Assembly: GCF_024539675.1 (NCBI RefSeq)
Contig: NZ_JAHHIT010000085.1
Location: forward strand, 1 to 43,974
DNA length: 43,974 nucleotides
From: Streptomyces hilarionis
GTDB lineage: Bacteria; Actinomycetota; Actinomycetes; Streptomycetales; Streptomycetaceae
Direction of reading: 5' to 3'
The notes beneath the pieces are model-generated. The model did not search any database, was not told where the DNA came from, and was given only the letters and a program-made list of their open reading frames with translations. A program made the position numbers and the translations under genes. Shown here piece after piece: positions 1 through 7,905 of the stretch (position 1 is the stretch's first letter; every line of letters starts with the position of its first letter).

Positions 1-1385
1 GCCGGGGCGGGCACGGACTGGGGGAAGACCTGCGCCGCGGCCGGCATCGGCATCCCGGCGCCCTCGGAGGGCTGCGGCGGCGCGGCGGCGGGCATCGCGG
101 CGGCGACGGCCGCGGGCGCGGCGGCCGCGACCAGCCCGGGCCCCGCGGAGCCCATGGCCTGAGCGGCCAGGCCCGGCATGCCCGCGCCGTTGGTGACCAG
201 CCGGTCCACGGCCGCCGTGCCCGAGCTGTAGCTGCTTGCGGCGCTCAGCTCGGGCACGGCGGCTCCCCTCCTGGTCCCGTAGAGCACCTGCTCCAGGCCG
301 GACACCAGGCGACGCACGTCGACCTGGGGGCGCACCACGAGTCTCAGGAAGCGGCTGGACGACCCGATCTTGTTGCCGCACTCGCGGACCAGGATCCGGT
401 GCTCGGCGAGCAGCCGGTCGCGGACCACGGTGCCCTCCGCGCCCACGGGAAGGCGCACGAAGAGGAAGTTCCCCTGCGAGGGGTAGACGGTCAGGCCGGG
501 CAGCGCGGAGAGCTGGCTCGCCATGTCGAGACGGTCCCGGCGCACCTGGAGCAGGCTCTGCGCGTACTCGGGGCCGTGTTCCTTCAGCATGAACACCACG
601 TACTCGGCGAAGGCGTTGAGGTTCCACTTCGGCAGCATCGAGCGGACCCGGCCGGCCAGCGACGGGTTGGCGACCATGTAGCCGAAACGGATGCCGTGCA
701 GACCGAAGTTCTTGCCGAGACTGCGCAGCACGATGACGTTCGGCCGGATCATCGCCTCCTGCACGACGCTGGGTTCCTGCTCGGCGTCCGCGAACTCCAG
801 GAACGACTCGTCGATGACGATCAGGTCCAGGTCGGCCATCGCGTCCATGAACTGCACGAGCGCGTGCTTGTGCAGGAACCCGCCGTCGGGGTTGTTCGGG
901 TTGCAGATGACGGCGACCCGCGTGCCCCGGGTGCGGATGAACTCGGCGTACTGCGCGAGGTCCAGGGCGAAGCCGCTGGACTCCTGGAGCGGGAACATGT
1001 CGACCCGCTTGCCGGTCTCCATCGGCTGGTCGGTCCAGCGGCCGAAGGTGGGGACGGGCACGGCGAGGGACTCGCGCACCAGCAGATGGTCGATCCAGGT
1101 GATCAGCTCGGTCGATCCGTTGCCCATCGCCACGGCCTGCGGCGGGAGTTGGAGCAGGTTGCACAGCTCGGCGGTGATCGTGTCGGCGCTGCTCGGGTAG
1201 TACGTGATGATGTCCCGCAGCCGGGCGGCCATGGTGTCCATCATGGCCGGGGTGGGGAAGTACGGGTTGCACGGGATGCAGAAGTCCACCGGGCCGACTC
1301 CCTCGCCGCCCTCGCGTGTCAGCGCCGCCATCGACGGGCTGTGCGCCGCGCTGTTGCGGAACAACGAGGAGACGTTGTCGGCCAT
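1..1385 (-). CDS. PLP-dependent class I/II aminotransferase (HisC-like), 3' end outside the window
   Basis: Fold-type I aminotransferase that would transfer an amino group between an amino acid (or amino-alcohol phosphate) and a 2-oxo acid in the cytoplasm. Visible features are the aldehyde-binding CNPNNPDGG motif, VIDESFLEF with the cofactor-contacting Asp, and SLGKNFGLHGIRFGY, which holds the Schiff-base Lys. The start is the ATG at 1385-1383. The aminotransferase fold ends around residue 370. The frame then continues without a stop to the window edge (461 codons visible) through a low-complexity Ala/Pro/Gly/Met-rich tail of about 90 residues, unusual for this family. It is closest in style to histidinol-phosphate aminotransferases, but substrate cannot be assigned and a dedicated HisC is normally shorter. 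It is upstream of nothing else visible and is separated from the epimerase gene by 181 bp. Confidence 0.85.
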   Translation of the reverse strand, partial: MADNVSSLFRNSAAHSPSMAALTREGGEGVGPVDFCIPCNPYFPTPAMMDTMAARLRDIITYYPSSADTITAELCNLLQLPPQAVAMGNGSTELITWIDHLLVRESLAVPVPTFGRWTDQPMETGKRVDMFPLQESSGFALDLAQYAEFIRTRGTRVAVICNPNNPDGGFLHKHALVQFMDAMADLDLIVIDESFLEFADAEQEPSVVQEAMIRPNVIVLRSLGKNFGLHGIRFGYMVANPSLAGRVRSMLPKWNLNAFAEYVVFMLKEHGPEYAQSLLQVRRDRLDMASQLSALPGLTVYPSQGNFLFVRLPVGAEGTVVRDRLLAEHRILVRECGNKIGSSSRFLRLVVRPQVDVRRLVSGLEQVLYGTRRGAAVPELSAASSYSSGTAAVDRLVTNGAGMPGLAAQAMGSAGPGLVAAAAPAAVAAAMPAAAPPQPSEGAGMPMPAAAQVFPQSVPAP

Positions 1386-1441
1386 GGAACCTCCGTATGG
1401 GGCGGGCCCGGCGGGGACGACCGGGCCCGTCGTCATTGGGT

Positions 1442-1465
1442 GGCCCGCGCGGGGGAGCGCGGGCC
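1442..1465 (-). terminator. Candidate hairpin terminator downstream of the aldose epimerase
   Basis: Perfect 9-bp inverted repeat (GGCCCGCGC, 6-base loop, GCGCGGGCC) about 100 bp after the epimerase stop and before the aminotransferase start. There is no clear U tract on the minus strand, as is common in Streptomyces. It could equally act as structure in the aminotransferase 5' region. Confidence 0.4.
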
Positions 1466-1566
1466 GTTCTTACATACGCAGGTGTCGGCGGCGCCGTTCA
1501 ACCGCTGAGGAATCGATGGAACATTGTGGTTTAACTGTGAAGGGCCCGGTGGGCGGCGGCCACGGG

Positions 1567-2613
1567 TCAGACGCCGAAGGAGTGGACCGTCGTCGTCCGG
1601 TAGACCTCGCCCGGCCGCAGCACCGTGCTCGGGAAGTCCGGCCGGTTCGGCGAGTCCGGGAAGTGCTGGGTCTCCAGGCAGAGGGCGTCGCCCTGGCGGT
1701 AGGTGCGGCCGCCGGAGCCGACGAGGCCGCCGTCGAGGAAGTTGCCCGAGTAGAACTGCATCCCCGGCTCGGTGGTCGCGATCGTCAGCGTGCGGCCGGA
1801 GGCGGGGTCGCGCAGGACGGCGACGGGCTCGGGCCGGTCGGTGAGGCCCTTGTCGAGGACGTAGTTGTGGTCGACGCCCTTGCTGTGCAGGGACTGCTCG
1901 TGGGCGACCCGAAGGTCGCGGCCGACCGGCTTCGCCGTGCGGAAGTCGAAGGGCGTTCCGTCGACGTCGGCGGGCTCGCCGGTGGGGATGAGTCCGGCGT
2001 CCACGGGCAGGTAGCGGGAGGCGGCGATCTCCAGCTCGTGGTCGTGCACCGAGCCGCTGCCCTCGCCCGCGAGGTTCCAGTAGACGTGACTGGTCAGGTT
2101 GACGACGGTGGCCCGGTCGGTGGTGGCCTCGTAGTCGATGCGCCAGTCCCCGTCGGCGGTGAGCGTGTACGTCACGTGCGCCTGGAGCGTGCCCGGATAG
2201 CCCATGTCGCCGTCGGGGCTGGTCAGCCGCAGCCGCAGACCGACGTCCGGGCCCTCGGTGAACGGCTCGGCCTGCCAGACGCGCCGGTCGAAGCCCTCGT
2301 CCCCGCCGTGCAGGCTGTGCGCTCCGTCGTTGCGCGGAAGCCGGTGGCTCTCGCCGTCCAGGGTGAAGCGGCCCTCGGCGATGCGGTTGCCGAACCGGCC
2401 GATCAGCGCCCCGAAGTACGGACTGCCGGCGACGTAGTCCTCGATGCCGCCGAACCCGAGGGAGACGTTCGCGTACCGGCCATGCCGGTCGGGGATCTCC
2501 AGGGACTGCACGATCCCGCCGTAGTCGAGGACCCTCAGCCGGGTCCCGCCGTTCTCCAGCGACCAGCTGGAGACCTCGGCGCCGTCGGCCAGCCTGCCGA
2601 AGAACGTCCTCAC
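1567..2613 (-). CDS. galM: Aldose 1-epimerase (mutarotase), copy 1
   Basis: Interconverts alpha and beta anomers of an aldopyranose in the cytoplasm, matching its position after a sugar importer. The galactose-mutarotase motifs are present: NSLHGG-type motif as HSLHGGDEGFDRRVW, the catalytic His region NLTSHVYWNL, DHNYVLDK, and the conserved C-terminal LETQHFPDSPNRP with the catalytic Glu nearby. I chose the GTG at 2613 because the protein then aligns end to end with the paralogue at 27119-28096 (FFGRLADGA versus HFGTLSDGA). An upstream in-frame GTG at 2655 would add 14 residues with no better ribosome site. A strong hairpin (2698-2727) lies between this gene and the permease, so it may be transcribed by read-through or separately. 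The stop is TGA at 1569-1567. Confidence 0.88.
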   Translation of the reverse strand: MRTFFGRLADGAEVSSWSLENGGTRLRVLDYGGIVQSLEIPDRHGRYANVSLGFGGIEDYVAGSPYFGALIGRFGNRIAEGRFTLDGESHRLPRNDGAHSLHGGDEGFDRRVWQAEPFTEGPDVGLRLRLTSPDGDMGYPGTLQAHVTYTLTADGDWRIDYEATTDRATVVNLTSHVYWNLAGEGSGSVHDHELEIAASRYLPVDAGLIPTGEPADVDGTPFDFRTAKPVGRDLRVAHEQSLHSKGVDHNYVLDKGLTDRPEPVAVLRDPASGRTLTIATTEPGMQFYSGNFLDGGLVGSGGRTYRQGDALCLETQHFPDSPNRPDFPSTVLRPGEVYRTTTVHSFGV

Positions 2614-2697
2614 CGCTTTCCCGCCTTCCACTGCCGCCTCGCTCGTCCCGCTCACCCCGCCCGTCGCGCCGGGGGCGGGTCCCGGTCCTGGAAACAG

Positions 2698-2727
2698 AGC
2701 GGGCCCCGCCTTCCGGCGGGGCCCGCT
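2698..2727 (-). terminator. Hairpin between ABC permease and epimerase genes
   Basis: Perfect 13-bp stem (AGCGGGCCCCGCC paired with GGCGGGGCCCGCT) closed by a TTCC tetraloop, starting 7 bp after the permease stop. Typical Rho-independent-like Streptomyces terminator without a long U tract; it probably attenuates transcription into galM. Confidence 0.75.
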
Positions 2728-2733
2728 ACCGGT

Positions 2734-3981
2734 TCAGGAACCGGACTTGCGCTTGTTCCAGACGTCGAACCCGACCGCGATCAGCAGGGCGAGACCCTTG
2801 ATGACCTGCTGCCAGTCGCTGCCGACGCTGAGGAGGTTCATGCCGTTGTTCAGCACACCGAGGACGAGACCGCCGATGATCGCGCCGAGCACGGTGCCGA
2901 CGCCGCCGCTCATGGACGCGCCGCCGATGAACGACGAGGCGATGGCCTCGAGTTCGAAGCTGAGACCGGCCTTCGGCGAGGCCGCGTTCAGCCGGGCGGC
3001 GACCACCAGACCGGCCAGGGCCGCGAGCACGCCCATGTTCAGGAAGACGAGGAAGGTGACCTTCTTGTCCTTGACGCCGGACAGCTTCGCCGCCGGCAGG
3101 TTGCCGCCGATGGCGTAGATGTGACGGCCGAACACCGCGTTGCGCATGATGTAGCCGTAGCCGACCACCAGCAGGCCGAGGATGATCAGGATGATCGGCG
3201 CGCCCTTGTAGCTGGCGAGCAGCATCGTGACCGTGAGGACCGCGGCGGCGATGGCGACCAGCTTGAGCAGGAAGAGGTTCAGCGGCACCACGTCGAGCGC
3301 GAACTCCTGCTGGCGCTTGCGGTCGCGGACCTCCTGGAGGACGACGAAGGCGAGCAGGACGAAGCCCAGCAGCAGCGTCAGGTTGTGGTAGTTGGTGTCC
3401 GGGCCGACCTCCGGGAGGAAGCCGTTGCCCATCTTCTGCAGACCGTCCGGGAACGGGCCGAGGGTCTGGCCCTCCAGGAGGATCTCCGTCAGACCGCGGA
3501 AGAGCAGCATGCCCGCGAGGGTGACGATGAAGGAGGGTATGCCGAGATAGGCGATCAGGAAGCCCTGCACCGAGCCGGCCACCGCGCCCACGACCAGGCA
3601 CAGCACCAGCGCGACGGGCCACGCCACGTCGTGCTGCACCGTGAGGACGGCGGCGAAGGCGCCCGTGAACGCCGTCACCGAACCGACCGACAGGTCGATG
3701 TGGCCCGCGATGATCACCAGCATCATGCCGATCGCGAGGATCAGGATGTAGCTGTTCTGAAGGACCAGGTTGGAGACGTTGCGGGGGAGCAGCAGGTCGC
3801 CGCCGGTCCACACCTGGAACAGGACCACGAGCAGGCCGAGCGCGATCAGCATGCCGTACTGGCGCATGTTGCGCCGCAGCCCGTCGACGATCAGCTGTAG
3901 CACCCCGCCGCCGGCGGCCGAACCCCCGCCCTTCCCGGGCGGCGCCGCCGCCGGGCTCTTGTCGGTCACGTCCGTGCTCAT
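2734..3981 (-). CDS. mmsB: Multiple-monosaccharide ABC transporter permease (GguB/MmsB type)
   Basis: Integral membrane subunit of the ChvE-type sugar importer (BPD_transp_2 family). The protein is 415 residues, with a hydrophilic Pro/Gly-rich N-terminus (about 30 residues) followed by multiple hydrophobic helices. The family signature AGHIDLSVGSV lies in an early helix, IAYLGIPSFIVTLAGM in the middle, and the EAA-like segment FGRHIYAIGGN faces the ATPase. It is longer than RbsC/XylH-type ribose permeases (about 320-390), as expected of the single large permease in ChvE-GguAB systems. The ATG overlaps the ATPase stop as ATGA (3981-3978), so the two are translationally coupled. A single permease gene implies a homodimeric pore. 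Confidence 0.92.
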   Translation of the reverse strand: MSTDVTDKSPAAAPPGKGGGSAAGGGVLQLIVDGLRRNMRQYGMLIALGLLVVLFQVWTGGDLLLPRNVSNLVLQNSYILILAIGMMLVIIAGHIDLSVGSVTAFTGAFAAVLTVQHDVAWPVALVLCLVVGAVAGSVQGFLIAYLGIPSFIVTLAGMLLFRGLTEILLEGQTLGPFPDGLQKMGNGFLPEVGPDTNYHNLTLLLGFVLLAFVVLQEVRDRKRQQEFALDVVPLNLFLLKLVAIAAAVLTVTMLLASYKGAPIILIILGLLVVGYGYIMRNAVFGRHIYAIGGNLPAAKLSGVKDKKVTFLVFLNMGVLAALAGLVVAARLNAASPKAGLSFELEAIASSFIGGASMSGGVGTVLGAIIGGLVLGVLNNGMNLLSVGSDWQQVIKGLALLIAVGFDVWNKRKSGS

Positions 3982-5528
3982 CGCGTTACCTCTTTGTCCT
4001 TCGTCATCTGACGCATCAGCACTTCCTGCGTGGCCTCGGCCCGCGGGAACTCGCCCGTGAGCCGTCCGGCGGCCATCGTGTAGATGCGGTCGCACATGCC
4101 GAGCAGTTCGGGCAGCTCGGAGGAGATGAAGACGACCGCCTTGCCCTGGGCGGCCAGCTGGTCGATGACCGTGTAGATCTCGAACTTGGCGCCGACGTCG
4201 ATCCCGCGCGTGGGCTCGTCCAGGATCAGCACGTCGGGACCCGCGAAGATCCACTTGCTGAGGACGACCTTCTGCTGGTTGCCGCCGGACAGCTTGCCCA
4301 CCGGCTCGAAGACGGTCGGGGCCTTGATGTTCATGGACTTGCGGTAGCCCTCGGAGACCTGCCGCTCCTCGTGCTCGTCGACCACGCCCCGCTTGGCGAC
4401 CTTGTGCAGGGAGGTCAGCGAGATGTTGCGGTTGATCGTGTCGATGAGGTTGAGGCCGTAGTGCTTGCGGTCCTCGGTGACGTAGGCGATCCCGTGCCCG
4501 ATCGCCTCGGCGACCGTCCTGGTGCGGATCTCCTTGCCGTCCTTGAGGACCGTGCCGCCCGCGTGCCGGCCGTAGCTGCGTCCGAAGACGCTCATGGCCA
4601 GCTCGGTGCGGCCCGCGCCCATGAGTCCCGCGATGCCGACGATCTCCCCGCGGCGCACCTGGATCGACACGTCGTCGACCACCTTGCGCTGCTGGTCGAT
4701 CGGGTGGTGCACGGTCCAGTCGCGGATCTCCAGGGCCGGAGCCGCGCCCTTCTCCGGCTCGTGCGGGGTGCGCTCGGGGAAGCGGTGGTCGAGGTCGCGG
4801 CCGACCATGCCGCTGATGATGCGGTCCTCGGTCGTCTCCGCCGACTTCACGTCGAGCGTCTCGATGGAGTGCCCGTCGCGGATGATCGTCACCGAGTCCG
4901 CGACCTTGCGGATCTCGTTGAGCTTGTGGGAGATGATGATCGAGGTGATGCCCTGCTTCTTCAACTCCAGGATGAGATCCAGGAGTTTGCCGCTGTCCTC
5001 GTCGTTCAGCGCGGCCGTCGGCTCATCCAGGATGAGCAGCTTCACCTTCTTCGACAGCGCCTTGGCGATCTCCACGAGCTGCTGCTTGCCCACACCGATG
5101 TCGGCGACGCGGGTCTCCGGGTGGTCGTCCAGACCGACCCGGCGCAGCAGCTCGGTGGCGTGCCGCAGGGTCTCCCGCCAGTCGATGAACCCGCCCTTGG
5201 CGTGTTCGTTGCCGAGGAAGATGTTCTCCGCCAGGGAGAGGTACGGCGACAGCGCCAGCTCCTGGTGGATGATCACAATGCCGTGCTGCTCGCTCGCCCG
5301 GATGTCCTTGAACTGGACGACCTCTCCCTCGAAGAGGATGTCGCCCTCGTAACTCCCGTGCGGATGGACGCCGGAGAGCACCTTCATCAAGGTGGACTTC
5401 CCGGCGCCGTTCTCACCGCAGATGGCGTGGACCTCGCCCTGACGGACGGTCAACGTTACGTCCGACAGCGCCTTGACGCCGGGAAAGGTCTTGACGATCG
5501 AGCGCATTTCCAGGACGGGTCCCGCCAT
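3978..5528 (-). CDS. mmsA: Multiple-monosaccharide ABC transporter ATP-binding protein (GguA/MmsA type)
   Basis: Duplicated ATPase (516 residues) energising sugar import on the cytoplasmic face. The first half has Walker A GENGAGKST at residues 38-46 and LLILDEPTAALN as Walker B. The second half has a degenerate Walker A (GLMGAGRTE), the signature LSGGNQQKV and Walker B VLILDEPTRGID. This asymmetry is normal for the RbsA/XylG/GguA family. The chosen ATG at 5528 has AAGG 7-8 bases upstream; a TTG at 5543 would add only 5 residues. It follows the binding-protein gene after 32 bp and overlaps the permease by 4 bp, so it belongs to one operon. XylG is the main alternative assignment; the ChvE-like partner favours GguA. 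Confidence 0.92.
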   Translation of the reverse strand: MAGPVLEMRSIVKTFPGVKALSDVTLTVRQGEVHAICGENGAGKSTLMKVLSGVHPHGSYEGDILFEGEVVQFKDIRASEQHGIVIIHQELALSPYLSLAENIFLGNEHAKGGFIDWRETLRHATELLRRVGLDDHPETRVADIGVGKQQLVEIAKALSKKVKLLILDEPTAALNDEDSGKLLDLILELKKQGITSIIISHKLNEIRKVADSVTIIRDGHSIETLDVKSAETTEDRIISGMVGRDLDHRFPERTPHEPEKGAAPALEIRDWTVHHPIDQQRKVVDDVSIQVRRGEIVGIAGLMGAGRTELAMSVFGRSYGRHAGGTVLKDGKEIRTRTVAEAIGHGIAYVTEDRKHYGLNLIDTINRNISLTSLHKVAKRGVVDEHEERQVSEGYRKSMNIKAPTVFEPVGKLSGGNQQKVVLSKWIFAGPDVLILDEPTRGIDVGAKFEIYTVIDQLAAQGKAVVFISSELPELLGMCDRIYTMAAGRLTGEFPRAEATQEVLMRQMTKDKEVTR

Positions 5529-5560
5529 GGTCGTGCCTTCCAATCCGTAAGGTTCGACGC

Positions 5561-6667
5561 TTACTTGAGCTGGTCCGCCGTGTAGTAACCGCCGTCGACG
5601 AGCTCCTTCTGGTAGTTCGTCTTGTCGACGCTCACCGGCTGGAGCAGGTAGGCGGGGACGACCTTGGTGCCGTTGTCGTACGACTTGGTGTCGTTGATCT
5701 CGGGCTTCTTGCCGTTCAGGGTGGCGTCGACCATGTCCGTGGCGACCTGGGCGAGCTTGCGCAGGTCCTTGTAGACGGTCATCGACTGCTGGCCCGCGAT
5801 GATCGACTTCACCGACGCCAGCTCGGCGTCCTGACCGCTGATGACCGGCAGGGGCTTGGCGGCGGTGCCGTAGCCGTCCGACTTCAGTGCGGCGATGATG
5901 CCGATGGAGATGCCGTCGTAGGGCGAGAGGACGGCGTCGACCTTGCCGCTCTTGTACGACGAGGTGAGGATGTCCTCCATGCGCTTCTGGGCGGTGGCGC
6001 CGTCCCAGCGCAGGGTGGTGACCTGGGTCATCTTGGTCTGGCCGGACTTGACGACCAGCTTCTTGCTGTCGATGTACGGCTGGAGCACGCTCATCGCGCC
6101 GTTGAAGAAGTACTTGGTGTTGTTGTCGTCGTTGGAGCCGGCGAACAGCTCGATGTTGAAGGGGCCCTTGCCGGACGCCACGCCCAGCTTGTCCACGAGG
6201 TAGGTGGCCTGGAGCTTGCCGACCTTCTCGTTGTCGAAGGACGCGTAGTAGTCGACGTTCTTCGAGCCGAGGATCAGGCGGTCGTAGGAGATGACCGGGA
6301 TCTTGGCGTCGGCCGCCTGCTGGAGCACGTTGTTCAGCGACTTGTTGTCGATGGCCGCGATGATCAGCGCCTTGACGCCCTGGGTGATCAGGTTCTCGAT
6401 CTGCGAGACCTGCTGGTCGGGGTCGTCCTCGCCGAAGACCAGCTTGGTCTTGTAGCCCTTGGCCTTGAGGTCCTTCTCGACGTTCGCGCCGTCGGTGATC
6501 CAGCGCTCCGAGGACTTGGTCGGCATCGCGATGCCGATGGTCCCGCCCTTGGCGTCGCCCGCCTTCTCCTCGCTGCCACCCTCGCCGGACTGGCCGCAGG
6601 CGGACAGGGTGAGGGCGAGGGAGGCGGCTCCGGCTATGGCGGCGAGGGCGGCTCTGCGGTTACGCAT
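5561..6667 (-). CDS. chvE: ChvE-type sugar-binding lipoprotein of the ABC importer
   Basis: Extracytoplasmic aldopyranose-binding protein feeding the importer. The 368-residue protein begins with a Sec-type lipoprotein signal (RNRR, hydrophobic core, lipobox LSAC). The mature part follows ChvE closely: DDPDQQVSQIENLITQGVKALIIA, then VISYDRLILGSKNVDYYASFDN, NIELFAGSNDDNN, and the DGISIGIIAALK region. ChvE proteins bind galactose, glucose, arabinose, xylose and fucose and, in Agrobacterium, also serve sensing; the ligand here is not determined. I chose the third of four clustered codons (ATG at 6667) because AAGGA sits 8 bases upstream; the ATG at 6676 overlaps that site. It is first of the chvE-mmsA-mmsB run and lies 142 bp after the U32-like gene. 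Confidence 0.93.
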   Translation of the reverse strand: MRNRRAALAAIAGAASLALTLSACGQSGEGGSEEKAGDAKGGTIGIAMPTKSSERWITDGANVEKDLKAKGYKTKLVFGEDDPDQQVSQIENLITQGVKALIIAAIDNKSLNNVLQQAADAKIPVISYDRLILGSKNVDYYASFDNEKVGKLQATYLVDKLGVASGKGPFNIELFAGSNDDNNTKYFFNGAMSVLQPYIDSKKLVVKSGQTKMTQVTTLRWDGATAQKRMEDILTSSYKSGKVDAVLSPYDGISIGIIAALKSDGYGTAAKPLPVISGQDAELASVKSIIAGQQSMTVYKDLRKLAQVATDMVDATLNGKKPEINDTKSYDNGTKVVPAYLLQPVSVDKTNYQKELVDGGYYTADQLK

Positions 6668-6720
6668 GATCATCATCCTTGATGTGTGTGCAGTGGTCGG
6701 TCTCGCGCTGCGAAGGACGC

Positions 6721-6740
6721 TTCCGGAGCGAGCGCCGGAA
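6721..6740. promoter_or_regulatory. Inverted repeat upstream of chvE (TTCCGG-N8-CCGGAA)
   Basis: 20-bp near-perfect palindrome (arms TTCCGG and CCGGAA, inner GC/GC) 54 bp upstream of the chvE start. A second palindromic TTCCGGAA occurs at 6800-6807, next to the stop of the U32-like gene. It could be an operator for a chvE-specific promoter or an mRNA processing/attenuation hairpin within the operon. Confidence 0.35.
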
Positions 6741-6809
6741 AGACCGAGAAGCGATGTGTGGGATTCTGCGCGCCTGTGTCGGCTTCTGTGAAGCGAGGTT
6801 TCCGGAACG

Positions 6810-7781
6810 TTATGACGGCATGTCGAACCTGTTCAGTTCGCCGGGCAGTCGCGAGCCGAGCGGGGCCATGTCGCCGTCGGCTCCGTGGCGCGCGAGCAGG
6901 TCGAGGGCGAGCCTGCCGCGGCGCACCCGCTCGCGTGCGGTGGAGAGCGCGAGATCGCGCAGGTGGTGGCCGTAGGGGTAGATCCCGGGGGCCTTGGACA
7001 GGCCGAACTTCAGGTAGAGCGGCGCGCCGCGCCGGATCAGTTCGGCGACCTCGTACATGCGGATGTAGCCGCCCAGATCGTCGGGAGCCTCGATGTACAT
7101 GTCCATCGGGGCGCCCGACGCCCGCCGGATCTCCGTGAGGTGATCGAGCGTCAGGTCGCTGGGCACGTTGACCGAGTCCGCGCCGAGACGCTCGTAGACC
7201 GCGTAGGCGGCCGGGTTGACGGGGCCGATGAGCGCCGACACCTTCAGCGTCGTGTCGGCCGGGATGATGCCCGCCGCCCGGGCGCGGTGCAGCGTCCACA
7301 GGACGCCCTCGTCCGCGACGAGCAGGCACTTGACGCCCAACTCCGTCGCGCGCACGGCGTCTTCGACGCAGCCCGCTACGGCGTCGTGGCCGCGGGCGCG
7401 CAGCCCGCCGCCCTTGGAGTCGGTCCGGGTCGAGCCGCCGATGTCCCAGGTGCCGCGCGGGCCGGTGAACAGGCAGAGCTCGATGTCGCGTTCAGCGGTG
7501 GCGTCGACCATCTCGGTGATCTCGGCGTCGGTCAGCATCCACACGCCGCTGCCCTGGCTGATCCGGTGGATCGGCACGTCCAGGCGCGAGGCCTCCTTGA
7601 GGATGACCGCCAGCGCTTCGGGGCCCTCGCACGAAGGGACCTCGGTGCGCCAGCGGCCGCCGCCCGGGAAGGCATGGGGAGAGGCGTCGGCGGGATCGAG
7701 GGCGGGCGCGCCCAGGCCGAGAGCGGTGAGCGCCTGCTCACCGGGTCGGCGGGCTGCCGGGGTGGAAGCGTCGGTGGTCAC
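6810..7781 (-). CDS. U32-family (peptidase U32-like) TIM-barrel protein in a sugar catabolic operon
   Basis: 323-residue protein resembling the actinobacterial group annotated as U32 family peptidase. Alternating strand/helix blocks of a TIM barrel are visible: DVPIHRISQGSGVW, DIELCLFTGPRGTWD, GVKCLLVADEGV, LKVSALIGPVNPAA, ADSVNVPSDLT, PMDMYIEAPDDLGGYIR and LYLKFGLSKAPGIYPYG. I see no classical protease triad, and the catalytic chemistry of this subgroup is unknown to me. It starts with GTG at 7781 with GAAGGA upstream. It sits between a polyol dehydrogenase and a sugar-binding protein, which suggests a role on a small carbohydrate (lyase, aldolase or isomerase) rather than proteolysis; that is inference. 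It probably belongs to the transcript starting upstream of the dehydratase gene. Confidence 0.75.
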   Translation of the reverse strand: MTTDASTPAARRPGEQALTALGLGAPALDPADASPHAFPGGGRWRTEVPSCEGPEALAVILKEASRLDVPIHRISQGSGVWMLTDAEITEMVDATAERDIELCLFTGPRGTWDIGGSTRTDSKGGGLRARGHDAVAGCVEDAVRATELGVKCLLVADEGVLWTLHRARAAGIIPADTTLKVSALIGPVNPAAYAVYERLGADSVNVPSDLTLDHLTEIRRASGAPMDMYIEAPDDLGGYIRMYEVAELIRRGAPLYLKFGLSKAPGIYPYGHHLRDLALSTARERVRRGRLALDLLARHGADGDMAPLGSRLPGELNRFDMPS

Positions 7782-7905
7782 ATGCCGTCCTTCGTGTTCG
7801 GTATTTCGGTCAGGGTTCGCGGCTCAGGTCGTGCAGGGGCTTGGGTGTACACCGGCACGGGGACCGTCAGGGAGGTCCGCGTGCCGGCGTACGGCTCGTC
7901 GGGGC

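Noticed and set aside
1204..3900. Very long plus-strand open frame (898 codons) over the epimerase and permease
   Set aside because: Antisense shadow of GC-rich coding sequence; Arg/Ala/Asp/His-rich composition and no family resemblance, while the minus strand has clear genes.
4371..5585. 404-codon plus-strand frame over the GguA-type ATPase
   Set aside because: Antisense shadow; opposite strand carries intact Walker motifs.
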